Source of the DNA: Parapedobacter luteus
GTDB taxonomy: Bacteria > Bacteroidota > Bacteroidia > Sphingobacteriales > Sphingobacteriaceae
Reading direction: 5' to 3'
Length of the DNA stretch: 64,000 nt
NCBI RefSeq assembly: GCF_900168055.1
Contig: NZ_FUYS01000001.1
Span: forward strand, 620,001-684,000
How positions within the stretch are numbered: position 1 is the first letter of the stretch; every line of letters begins with the position of its first letter. Position numbers and translations under genes: made by a program. Under the pieces are notes generated by a model. That model saw only the letters and a program-made list of their open reading frames with translations, searched no databases and was not told the DNA's origin. Of this stretch, positions 38,446 through 46,328 are shown in pieces.

Positions 38446-39030
38446 TCACCGGCTACTGGTCACCGGCAGAGGAAGCTGCTCGATAACCCCCGTCACCACT
38501 TCGGGCAATTTATTGATAGCCTGTTCGGGATTTCTTACTTCCCCGGTACCGCGTGCCTGCCAGATCACCCTGTTCGTTCGCCTATCTTTGGCCTCGATAA
38601 TGATGTGGCCAGCACGATAACGTTCCTGGCCGATAGGCCGGTTCCAACCGTAGCCCCAGCCCAAGCCCCAGCCCGGGCCCCACATCCACGGATTGTAGCC
38701 CCAAAAACCCCATGGTCCAAAAGGATAACCGCCATATATCGGCCGGTTTTTGTTGTTTACAATAGCGATGTACCGGAAGAGCAAATCCGGATTGTCCTTG
38801 CTATAGGTCAATCCCCGTGCTTCCAATTCCCGATTTGCGGTTTCCATAATGTTGGCTTGTGCGATGTCGTTGTCAAAATACGATTTGGACAGCGAGTCAA
38901 CCGGAGGGAGCCAGCCGTACGTGCGGTATTGCGAAAAATCAGTTCCCTCGATTTTCGTCGTGTGGTATTTGTAAGACGAACATGACGCCAAAAGCAATAA
39001 AGGTGCAATATATAACAATAACCGTTTCAT
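38446..39030 (-). CDS. DUF4136 lipoprotein
   Basis: 194 aa with a clear lipobox (LLLLASC, Cys17). The DUF4136 domain shows DFSQYRTYGWLPPVDSLSK, EARGLTYSKDNPDLLFRYI and AGHIIIEAKDRRTNRVIWQA. The middle has a Gly/Trp/Pro-rich loop (GFWGYNPWMWGPGWGLGWGY) seen in many members. Envelope-located, function unknown. Stands alone between the GntR gene and nadE. Confidence 0.88.
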   Translation of the reverse strand: MKRLLLYIAPLLLLASCSSYKYHTTKIEGTDFSQYRTYGWLPPVDSLSKSYFDNDIAQANIMETANRELEARGLTYSKDNPDLLFRYIAIVNNKNRPIYGGYPFGPWGFWGYNPWMWGPGWGLGWGYGWNRPIGQERYRAGHIIIEAKDRRTNRVIWQARGTGEVRNPEQAINKLPEVVTGVIEQLPLPVTSSR

Positions 39031-39111
39031 GGTTACAATCTCCTATAATCAGTTTATTATGTTAGACTGTAAAGGGACGTAATGGTTTAATCGTGATGCG
39101 CATGATGCGGC

Positions 39112-39140
39112 ATGCCATGCACCTCAACAGCGCATGGCAT
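39112..39140 (-). terminator. Hairpin downstream of nadE
   Basis: ATGCCATGC at 39112-39120 pairs with GCATGGCAT at 39132-39140 across an 11-base loop, about 40 bases past the nadE stop. There is no clear T-run on the minus strand, so this is a weak terminator candidate. Confidence 0.35.
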
Positions 39141-39178
39141 CTTCTTTCCTTCTTTCTTCCGACCGTTGCGCCACGGGC

Positions 39179-40822
39179 TTACAGTGGATAACGGGCTACG
39201 AGCGGCATTGATCGGCCCGCGCCGAAGGCTTTGCTGCTTACGCGCAATATCGGAGGCGCTTGGAAACGCTTGAATTCAGCTTTGTCTACCAGGCTGATGA
39301 CCCGATGCACCAAATCCTCATCAAAACCCAGGGCGATAATTTGTGCAGCGCTTTTTTCATTTTCGATGTATTGGAAGAGCACCGCATCCAGTAGTTCATA
39401 TTCCGGGAGCGAGTCGCTGTCCTTTTGTCCGGGTCTCAATTCGGCGGAAGGGGGTTTAATGATCGTATGTTCGGGTATCACCAGCCGTTCGCGGTTGATA
39501 TACCCCGCAAGCTTATAAACCTGTGTTTTATAAACATCGCCGATGACCCCCAAGGCCCCGGCCATGTCACCATATAAGGTTCCGTAGCCAACGGCGGCCT
39601 CGCTTTTGTTGGACGTATTGAGCAGGATGTATCCCCGTTTATTGGCAAACGCCATCAGCAACGTCCCGCGGATACGGGCTTGGATATTTTCTTCCGTCAA
39701 ATCGGGCGCTAATCCGCTGAATGATCTTTCAAGGCCTTGGTTAAACGCGTCTGCCATCGGTTGGATGGGGATAATCTCATGATGGCAACCTGTATTGTGC
39801 ACCAAATCCAGCGCGTCGGTAACCGAGTGGTCACTCGAATATACCGAAGGCATGAGCACCGCCATGACATTTTCAGGGCCAAGGGCTTCACAGGCCAATG
39901 CGGCCACCACGGCCGAGTCAATCCCACCGGACAGGCCGACAACCGCTTTTTTAAAGCCTGACTTGCTGAAGTAATCGCGGATACCCAATAGCAGCGCTTG
40001 GTGAATGAGTGGAGTGTCGAGCGGAGGCTGCACGGCAGGTGTTTCGTGCAGGGGCGTGACGGTGCCGTCTTTCAGTTCATAGCATTTCAGGTCTTCTTCA
40101 AAGGACGCCATCATGTCGACGCATTCACCAGCCGCATCCAGCACAATGGAGCGGCCATCAAAGATGATGTCGGTATGCGCACCAACATGGTTGAGGTACA
40201 ACAAAGGAGCCTGTGTTTGCTGCGCATGGGCAACCAGCACAGCCATGCGCTCACGCAGGTGGTTGTACGAAAACGGCGAGGCCGCAATGTTGATGATAAT
40301 ATCCGGATTCTCTTCGCGCAGTGCATCCATCGGATTCCTGCGGTACAGTTTTGGCGTGGCGATGTTCCACAGATCCTCGCAAATGGTGAGGGCGATGGTC
40401 TGCTCCTTGTAGCGGATGCATCCAAACGTCTCGGCCGGCTGGAAGTACCGGTATTCATCGAATACGTCATAGTCAGGCAGTAAGCCTTTATGCACCACAC
40501 GTTGCACCTTGCCTTCGGCGATGAATAACGCCGCATTGAACAGCGGCTTCCCCTTGCCCGTGGTGTTGCGTACAGGAGCCCCGATGATGCAGGCAATGTC
40601 CTGGCACTGCTTGGCGATTTCCACAACGGCAGCTTCGCATTGATCCAGAAAAGCTCCGGAACGCAACAGGTCTTTTGCCGGATAGCCGCCGATGGCAAGC
40701 TCGGCGAAGATAACCAGGTCAGCACCGCGGTTTTTCGCGTCCTGTATCGCCCAGGTAATGGCTGACTGATTACATCCAAAATTACCGATATGGTAGTTGA
40801 GCTGAGCTAAAGCGATGATCAT
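39179..40822 (-). CDS. nadE: Glutamine-dependent NAD+ synthase
   Basis: 547 aa from ATG 40822 (MIIALAQLNYHIGNFGCNQ); a longer in-frame start at 40897 adds 25 unlike residues. The N-terminal nitrilase-type glutaminase has the triad Glu41 (VIFAELAIGG), Lys112 (VVHKGLLPDYD) and Cys148 (ALTICEDLWN). The C-terminal synthetase has the ATP P-loop SGGIDSAVV and LNTSNKSEAAVGYGTLYGD. It converts nicotinate adenine dinucleotide to NAD using glutamine. The neighbourhood with gldB is common in Bacteroidota. Confidence 0.95.
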   Translation of the reverse strand: MIIALAQLNYHIGNFGCNQSAITWAIQDAKNRGADLVIFAELAIGGYPAKDLLRSGAFLDQCEAAVVEIAKQCQDIACIIGAPVRNTTGKGKPLFNAALFIAEGKVQRVVHKGLLPDYDVFDEYRYFQPAETFGCIRYKEQTIALTICEDLWNIATPKLYRRNPMDALREENPDIIINIAASPFSYNHLRERMAVLVAHAQQTQAPLLYLNHVGAHTDIIFDGRSIVLDAAGECVDMMASFEEDLKCYELKDGTVTPLHETPAVQPPLDTPLIHQALLLGIRDYFSKSGFKKAVVGLSGGIDSAVVAALACEALGPENVMAVLMPSVYSSDHSVTDALDLVHNTGCHHEIIPIQPMADAFNQGLERSFSGLAPDLTEENIQARIRGTLLMAFANKRGYILLNTSNKSEAAVGYGTLYGDMAGALGVIGDVYKTQVYKLAGYINRERLVIPEHTIIKPPSAELRPGQKDSDSLPEYELLDAVLFQYIENEKSAAQIIALGFDEDLVHRVISLVDKAEFKRFQAPPILRVSSKAFGAGRSMPLVARYPL

Positions 40823-40844
40823 CCGTTTTGGGGTTTGGTAATGA

Positions 40845-41510
40845 CTAAAATAAGATCCCGAAATTGAAGGCCACATACGAGTTGCGGCCATCGCCATGAT
40901 TAACGGCGGTTGTAAATCCGTTATTGAAGCTCAACCCCGTCATCATGACCAGGTTGTGATCGAGCTGCCATTCCACGCCGCCGCCGATTTGCAGCGCCAG
41001 GCGGAAAAATTTAGCGCCGTCCAGCTTGGTACGATTGTCCGCCTCGGCCAGCTTTTCTTTGGCATTCAACCGAAAGCCCGACGTGAAGCCGAATTGCCCA
41101 TAGTAACTTCGGAAATACCGCATGGTACTCTTCAGCTTGAGGGATAGCGGAATCTCCGCATATTGCAGGCGATATGTGGTACGTAAGCTCGTATTGGGAG
41201 CACTGGATACCGGATCGGGGAAGGTGATCTCGCTGTTCATGGTATTGATGAGCAAACCGGTGGAAAAATAGTAGTTTTCCGTAAAAGCAAAATCGGCAAG
41301 CAAGCCGTACGCATAGCCGATTTTTGGGCTGCTCTCAAAGGCGTCGTTGTCGCCATAACGCATCCACCCCATATTGGGTGAAAAGGTTATACCCAACGAT
41401 ATGGGCTTGTATTGATAAGTAGAACTGTAATAGTCCTGGGCAATGCCGGGTCGCAGGATAAGCGCGAATAGGAGGATTAGCAGGGGGATTCGTATCGTTT
41501 TCTTTTGCAT
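40845..41510 (-). CDS. Outer-membrane beta-barrel (PorT-like) protein
   Basis: 221 aa from ATG 41510 (MQKKTIRIPLLILLFALI); the longer frame upstream has no signal peptide character. The signal is cleaved near GIAQD. The rest is alternating beta-strand with aromatic girdles, ending in Phe (SYVAFNFGILF), as expected of an 8-stranded barrel. 22 bases before the nadE start, same strand. PorT-type porin family by resemblance; a T9SS role is not proven. Confidence 0.75.
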   Translation of the reverse strand: MQKKTIRIPLLILLFALILRPGIAQDYYSSTYQYKPISLGITFSPNMGWMRYGDNDAFESSPKIGYAYGLLADFAFTENYYFSTGLLINTMNSEITFPDPVSSAPNTSLRTTYRLQYAEIPLSLKLKSTMRYFRSYYGQFGFTSGFRLNAKEKLAEADNRTKLDGAKFFRLALQIGGGVEWQLDHNLVMMTGLSFNNGFTTAVNHGDGRNSYVAFNFGILF

Positions 41511-41564
41511 GGTATAAGGTGCTCCGTCAAATTTCTTAACTTCGTTGCCGGCTAACGAACAAAA

Positions 41565-42599
41565 ATGATGCTCAAAAACCGTGCACCGCAAATTTATTGC
41601 TTTTTTTTGATTGTCGCGCTGTTTTCGTGCAGTAGGCGTGAGCGCATAGACGTCAGTCACATCGATGTTGAGATCCGTATCGAGCGCTTCGATAAAGCGT
41701 TGGATAGCTTGGCACCGGACAATATCCTACAAAAAAACCGGGAATGGCTCGGCCGGTATGGCGCCTTCTATAGCGATTACATGCGGTACATGCTTGAGGC
41801 TGGTAATCCCCTGGACAGTGGTCAGTTGGCATCCGTGTTGGAGCGGGTCATTGCAACGGATGATTTCAAGGCGTTGAAAACCAGTGTGTATGATACCTAT
41901 CCGAATCTGACGGCCCAAGAAGTCGGATTGACTGGCGCATTCAAGCACCTCAAGTATTATTTTCCCGAAATCAGTATCCCGCGGTTCATCGCTTTTTTTT
42001 CGGGATTTGCGGTGCAGACGCCCATTGGGTCAGACTACATCGGTATCGGACTGGATATGTTTCTTGGGGCTGATTCAAAGTTTTATCCGGCCCTGCGGGA
42101 AAGCATTCCCTACTACCTGTCCCGGCGGTTTACCCCTGAGAACATCGTGCCAAGGGTTACGGAGAGCTATATACGCGAAGAGCTGTATCCGCAGGATGAG
42201 CTGGACGTTACGCTGCTGCAGCACATGGTTTACCAAGGGAAGGTACTGTACATGATGGAGCGGGTGATGCCCGATGTGGCAGACAGTCTGAAAATCGGGT
42301 ACACCAGCCAACAATGGGCCTGGGCCAATCGTTTCGAACGCGATATTTGGGCTTGGTTCCTGCAGGAAAATTTGCTCTACGAGGCCGACTATAACCGTAT
42401 CCAGAAGTACTTGGGCGAGGCTCCATTCACACCCGAATTGGGCGAGCAAAATGAGTCGGCTCCCAAGTTAGGGGTCTTTATCGGATGGCAGATGGTAAGA
42501 AAATACATGGATCGTTATCCGGAAACGGCGTTGATGGAATTGCTGCGCATTACCGATGCGCAGACTATTCTTGACGGATCGAAGTATCGCGGGCGATGA
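41565..42599 (+). CDS. gldB: Gliding motility lipoprotein GldB
   Basis: 344 aa. Lipobox ALFSC (Cys22). GldB-like stretches include VEIRIERFDKALDSLAPDNI, DTYPNLTAQEVGLTGAFKHL, GIGLDMFLGADSKFYPALRE and VFIGWQMVRKYMD near the end. Required for gliding and type IX secretion in flavobacteria. Divergent from the nadE side, as is common in the phylum. The usual neighbour gldC is not found downstream; instead there is a toxin/antitoxin pair and a second, broken copy of the gldB 3' end. Confidence 0.92.
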   Translation: MMLKNRAPQIYCFFLIVALFSCSRRERIDVSHIDVEIRIERFDKALDSLAPDNILQKNREWLGRYGAFYSDYMRYMLEAGNPLDSGQLASVLERVIATDDFKALKTSVYDTYPNLTAQEVGLTGAFKHLKYYFPEISIPRFIAFFSGFAVQTPIGSDYIGIGLDMFLGADSKFYPALRESIPYYLSRRFTPENIVPRVTESYIREELYPQDELDVTLLQHMVYQGKVLYMMERVMPDVADSLKIGYTSQQWAWANRFERDIWAWFLQENLLYEADYNRIQKYLGEAPFTPELGEQNESAPKLGVFIGWQMVRKYMDRYPETALMELLRITDAQTILDGSKYRGR

Positions 42600-42710
42600 A
42601 ATAAAACTGTCTTGTACTTGGACTTTTGAAGTTCCTTAAAAATTTATTTTCATTGATGTCCAACTGTTTCTCCAAATTTTTGATTTGGTGGGTGGAGCAG
42701 ACTGAATTAC

Positions 42711-43118
42711 TCATAGAAATGGATTAATGATCCTTAATCTCTTTTCAACCAGCATATTGTGCTGCATGTCTTCAGAATATAATAAGGAGCAGTCCGCCGA
42801 TAATGCATAAGCCACGACAACTGCATCAAACAATTGGAATTGGTACCTTTTAATCAGCTTCTGTGTGTGTTGGTATACTTCTTGGGAAAAACCGGTTAAA
42901 AGCGAATAAGGAAGCCACTGCATCAAAGCGTCTATCGATTCCAACTTATCCATTGAAAGCCGCCTTTGGCAGACGTTCAGATATTCGCTGACGACTTGCG
43001 GGGATACAATAGGAGTATCTACCACGAGACGTTGGGCAACAATGCGTTTGTGCGAACCGGCATCCTTTTCATGGAGATAGATAAGGATATTGGAGTCCAA
43101 CGCATAGCGATTAGTCAT
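42711..43118 (-). CDS. PIN-domain toxin (VapC-like)
   Basis: 135 aa from ATG 43118. PIN fold with the first acidic residue in YALDSNILIYL, TPIVSPQVVSEYLNVCQRRL in the middle, and QLFDAVVVAYALSADCSLLYS with the later acidic residues, followed by SEDMQHN. VapC-type toxins cleave RNA. It overlaps the antitoxin gene by 8 bases, the usual order for these modules. It lies in the interval between the two gldB copies. Confidence 0.88.
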   Translation of the reverse strand: MTNRYALDSNILIYLHEKDAGSHKRIVAQRLVVDTPIVSPQVVSEYLNVCQRRLSMDKLESIDALMQWLPYSLLTGFSQEVYQHTQKLIKRYQFQLFDAVVVAYALSADCSLLYSEDMQHNMLVEKRLRIINPFL

Positions 43119-43347
43119 AATCGTTTGCTTCGTCACGGTCAAATTTAAACCCTGATAAATCCATCCGGTATTTGTTCAACCCTTTTTCCAATGCTTTGAT
43201 CCGCTTCTCTTTATCGGCCGTTACGGTTTCATCGACTTTCGGCGTTTCCAATTCAAAAGCCAGCACCTCCACCGTTTTCCCGACCAGGTTATCGGGAAGA
43301 CGGATAGTTAGGCTATTTTTTGTTGGCTTTATGATCGTTCGAACCAT
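43111..43347 (-). CDS. Antitoxin of the PIN toxin
   Basis: 78 aa. An N-terminal DNA-binding-like strand (MVRTIIKPTKNSLTIRLPDN) and a charged C-terminal toxin-binding region (KALEKGLNKYRMDLSGFKFD). Directly upstream of, and overlapping, the PIN gene. Probably neutralises the toxin and represses the operon. Confidence 0.75.
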   Translation of the reverse strand: MVRTIIKPTKNSLTIRLPDNLVGKTVEVLAFELETPKVDETVTADKEKRIKALEKGLNKYRMDLSGFKFDRDEANDYD

Positions 43348-43481
43348 CTCGTTGCTCTCCTTTCTGACACAAAAATACTAAAATATTCCTCATCGTTACT
43401 CACTTTCCTTTAAATGCCTCGCTTTTATTAGCTTGTTATGCACCTCAAGCAAAGCATAATACTTGTCTTTCCAGTAATCTC

Positions 43482-43837
43482 GGTACTGTGTCATAGAGCG
43501 GGTGATGCCCCATGTGGCAGACAGTCTGAAAATCGGGTACACCGGCCAGCAGTGGGCATGGGCCAATCGTTTTTAGCGGGATATCTGGGCTTGGTTCTTG
43601 CAGGAAAATCTACTTTATGAGGCGGATTACAATCGCATCCAGAAGTATTTGGGCGAGGCTCCATTTACACCCGAATTGGGCGAGCAAAATGAGTCGGCTC
43701 CCAAGTTAGGGGTCTTTATCGGATGGCAGATGGTAAGAAAATACATGGATAGGAATCCGGAAACGACGTTGACGGAATTATTGGACATTTCCGATGCGCA
43801 GACTATTCTTGACGGATCGAAGTATCGCGGGCGATGA
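43482..43837 (+). pseudogene. Decayed duplicate of the gldB 3' end
   Basis: About 355 bases align with the last ~355 bases of intact gldB (42243-42599). The copy has a TAG where gldB has a Glu codon (RFERDIW becomes RF*RDIW, near 43575) and a broken 5' edge. The similarity is uneven: the part around 43640-43750 and the last ~45 bases are almost identical, while between them and upstream there are many synonymous changes. The copy ends right before the terminator of the FKBP gene, the place expected for the original gldB end. Confidence 0.9.
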
Positions 43838-43839
43838 AT

Positions 43840-43870
43840 AAAAAAAGCCCGCAACATCTGCTGCGGGCTT
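43840..43870 (-). terminator. Rho-independent terminator of the FKBP gene
   Basis: AGCCCGCA (43846-43853) pairs with TGCGGGCT (43862-43869), and on the minus strand the stem is followed by a run of T. It lies 17 bases past the stop of the two-domain FKBP gene. Confidence 0.88.
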
Positions 43871-43886
43871 CTGTATCTTTAATCTT

Positions 43887-44795
43887 TTACTCGTTTTTGA
43901 CTTCGATTTCAAAGTCTAGGGAAGCATAAGGCGGTATCTGCTGATTGCCGGTTGAGCCATATGCGTGTGGACTGGGAGTGAATAATCGAACCTTTCCGCC
44001 TTTATTGAGTAGAGGAACGATTTTACCCCAAGCGGCAATCACTCCGGAGAGCTCCGTTTCAAAATTATCACCGCTGTCCAGGATATTTCCAGCAGGCGCT
44101 CTGAGCGTATATATTGCTGTGATGGTGGAATCCACCGTAATGGGATCACCTGTCCCTTGCGTCAATATCTTATAATAGATCCCATCGTCGGTTTTAGTGA
44201 ATTCGTCGATATTCAATCCGGCACGCTTAATCATGTTCGGGATGACCCAATTGTTCTCGAAATCCTCAAAATTATCATGAACGGTTACCACGTAATCCAA
44301 CGAAGCGTTTGGTGGGATGCCCTGGCTGGGTGAGCCGTTGCGTCCATACATGATGCGGGAAGGCACGATGATGCGGATTTTACCGTTTGTCTTTTGCAGC
44401 ACTTCGCGGATCACCTCCTTGAAGTCGCCCGTACGCTCCACCGTGGGGGTGCCGGCTGCCGACGAACCAAAGGGAAAGTACCCGAAATAATCGGCATAGC
44501 GGTTGTTAAAGCTCAACGTATCGCCGGAATTATAGGCCCCATCCAAGCTTCTCACGGTATACACCACCGGATAGGTCTTCGTGTAATCAATCGGATTGCC
44601 GGTACCTTCCTCCAATACCTGATAGAACAAATCCGTTTCCTTGTATTGGCTGACGTTGAGGTTATTTCGCTGGATATACTCAAGGATATTGGCGTTGTCC
44701 AGTTCTTCGAACGATTGGTATTCTTGCTTTCCACATCCCGCCAGCAATGCGACAATCGCGATACCTGCCGCTATACAAGAAGTTGATTTGATCAT
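43887..44795 (-). CDS. FKBP-type peptidyl-prolyl isomerase lipoprotein (two FKBP domains)
   Basis: 302 aa with lipobox VALLAGC (Cys at about 21). Two FKBP-like domains: the first about 55-175 (KIRIIVPSRIMYGRNGSPSQ, GIPPNASLDYVVTVHD), the second about 195-300 (VIAAWGKIVPLLNKGGKVRL, SPHAYGSTGNQQIPPYASLD). The second keeps the Trp/Tyr/Pro pattern of active isomerases better than the first. Probably an envelope folding factor; a GldI-like role is possible given the gliding genes nearby but not shown. Confidence 0.88.
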   Translation of the reverse strand: MIKSTSCIAAGIAIVALLAGCGKQEYQSFEELDNANILEYIQRNNLNVSQYKETDLFYQVLEEGTGNPIDYTKTYPVVYTVRSLDGAYNSGDTLSFNNRYADYFGYFPFGSSAAGTPTVERTGDFKEVIREVLQKTNGKIRIIVPSRIMYGRNGSPSQGIPPNASLDYVVTVHDNFEDFENNWVIPNMIKRAGLNIDEFTKTDDGIYYKILTQGTGDPITVDSTITAIYTLRAPAGNILDSGDNFETELSGVIAAWGKIVPLLNKGGKVRLFTPSPHAYGSTGNQQIPPYASLDFEIEVKNE

Positions 44796-44831
44796 CGGTA
44801 TATAAAGATAGCTAATTTAGTTGCAAATGAT

Positions 44832-45464
44832 TTATGGATTGTTGTTGGAGCTTGGCTCGTCAATTTCGACAATTTCAATGTCGTAGAATAAGGGCGAATT
44901 GGCGGGGATATTGCCACTGCTACCATTCCTGTAGGCAAAATACGAGGGAGTGACGACACGAATCCGGCCACCCCGTTTCAAGCCGTTTGTGGTGATGCCA
45001 CCAAATTCCACAGGCTCATCCAGCAGCTCGCCGTCTTCATCGTACCGGATTTCACGCGGAAAAAGGGCTGCCTGCCATATAGCAGGTTCGTTATTCCAAG
45101 CAAGTTCCTCACCCTCATCATCATCTACGGACCGGACCACAGCATCGGTTTGCACCAATCGAGTGGTGTATCTGACATGCACCTCAGGTGCTTCAATCGC
45201 GTACCCACCTTGGGCATTCGGATTTGATATCACTTTGTATTGATAAGAAGCGTCATCACCCAATGCAATGACCTCGTACCATATACGCATACCTTGGATT
45301 TCGTGATATTGCGGATTCGCCAGGTTTTCCCTCGCATACGCCTCAATGATGGGCCTTTCAATTTCGTATTGCGCTGCCCAGTCAAATGGCTCTTCATCGT
45401 CAATGCATGAAGAAAACCCTAAAGCCGTTACCAAACCCAACAATAGTACATTTATTTTTTTCAT
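44832..45464 (-). CDS. FKBP-like lipoprotein
   Basis: 210 aa, signal with FSSC lipobox (Cys at about 20). The C-terminal part resembles an FKBP domain (GLKRGGRIRVVTPSYFAYRN, GNIPANSPLFYDIEIVEID). The active-site pattern is weaker than in the neighbour, so catalysis is uncertain. It has an acidic loop (SVDDDEGEELAWNNE). 36 bases upstream of the two-domain FKBP gene, so probably one operon. Confidence 0.8.
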   Translation of the reverse strand: MKKINVLLLGLVTALGFSSCIDDEEPFDWAAQYEIERPIIEAYARENLANPQYHEIQGMRIWYEVIALGDDASYQYKVISNPNAQGGYAIEAPEVHVRYTTRLVQTDAVVRSVDDDEGEELAWNNEPAIWQAALFPREIRYDEDGELLDEPVEFGGITTNGLKRGGRIRVVTPSYFAYRNGSSGNIPANSPLFYDIEIVEIDEPSSNNNP

Positions 45465-45667
45465 AATACTACACGTTCAACCTTGCGAGTTGCAAAGTTA
45501 TTTAAATAAATCAATTAATTAGTTCCTTAACACTATTTAACAAATCATGAAAACAAAGGTTTGGCTAACCTGCTGGAAACCAATGGTCCATAATGTGTGT
45601 GCCTTATTAAACGGAAAAGCGCTGCCGATTGCTACACGCCTATGGAAAATTTCGGCGGTTTATCATG

Positions 45668-46240
45668 TTATTCGCGCTGGGCGCCGAAAACCTGTACCCA
45701 GTAATTGCCGTCATGGGCGATAGCCATTTCTTTATACGAATCGCGCATGATGTTGGCGCAATGGCTCGGACTCTCAAGCCACTTTTGAATGGCAGTCTCC
45801 AGATCGAACTTGCCGAAAGCAATGTTTTCGCCGTAAGTAAGAACTGCGCTGGTCGTGGAGATATACCCCGCTTTGATAAGCCGATGGTATATATTTTCGC
45901 CCGAGGGGCTTGTGTGGCTGAAATAACTGTTGAGGTGCATGTCTTTCGCGTGGGCCAGGGCAGCTGCGTAAAGCTTGGTATTCCACGTTACGCTGGACGT
46001 AGCCAGCATCGACTGGTTACCGCAATCACAGCCTTTTTGCCGCAATGCATTGATTTTGGCTAATGCTAAAATAATCGTCGAGTCAGTCTCTATCGAAGCA
46101 TCTGGTGGGTTACTGCCGTTACCGGACGGAATATCCGTGGGCGTTGTTGGGACAGGCTCCAACGATTCATTGACGTTCGGCTCACAGGCAGACAGCACAA
46201 TGAACAAGCAGAGCACCACTTGCGTTGAATATTTTAACAT
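45668..46240 (-). CDS. CAP-domain (SCP/PR1-like) lipoprotein
   Basis: 190 aa. Lipobox VLSAC (Cys19), a Pro/Ser/Asn-rich linker to about residue 55, then a CAP domain: LYAAALAHAKDMHLNSYFSH, TSPSGENIYHRLIKAGY, TYGENIAFG and SHCANIMRDSYKEMAIAHDG. The His and Glu residues of the conserved CAP cavity are present. Surface-exposed, function unknown. Single gene; the opposite strand has an open frame that is only its shadow. Confidence 0.9.
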   Translation of the reverse strand: MLKYSTQVVLCLFIVLSACEPNVNESLEPVPTTPTDIPSGNGSNPPDASIETDSTIILALAKINALRQKGCDCGNQSMLATSSVTWNTKLYAAALAHAKDMHLNSYFSHTSPSGENIYHRLIKAGYISTTSAVLTYGENIAFGKFDLETAIQKWLESPSHCANIMRDSYKEMAIAHDGNYWVQVFGAQRE

Positions 46241-46280
46241 AGGTAGCTGTTAAATTTCCTGCAAGCTAATAAATTACTGA

Positions 46281-46311
46281 GAAAAAGTGCAAATTTTTCT
46301 TGCACTTTTTC
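46281..46311 (-). terminator. Hairpin downstream of the TonB receptor
   Basis: GAAAAAGTGCAA (46281-46292) pairs perfectly with 46300-46311 across a 7-base loop; on the minus strand the distal arm ends in a T-run. Probably the terminator of the TonB receptor gene. Confidence 0.7.
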
Positions 46312-46328
46312 ACAGTCCCCCGAACGGG

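Noticed and set aside
45629-46063. Open frame on the plus strand opposite the CAP-domain gene
   Set aside because: The minus-strand frame has a lipoprotein signal and a clear CAP domain; the plus-strand frame has neither.
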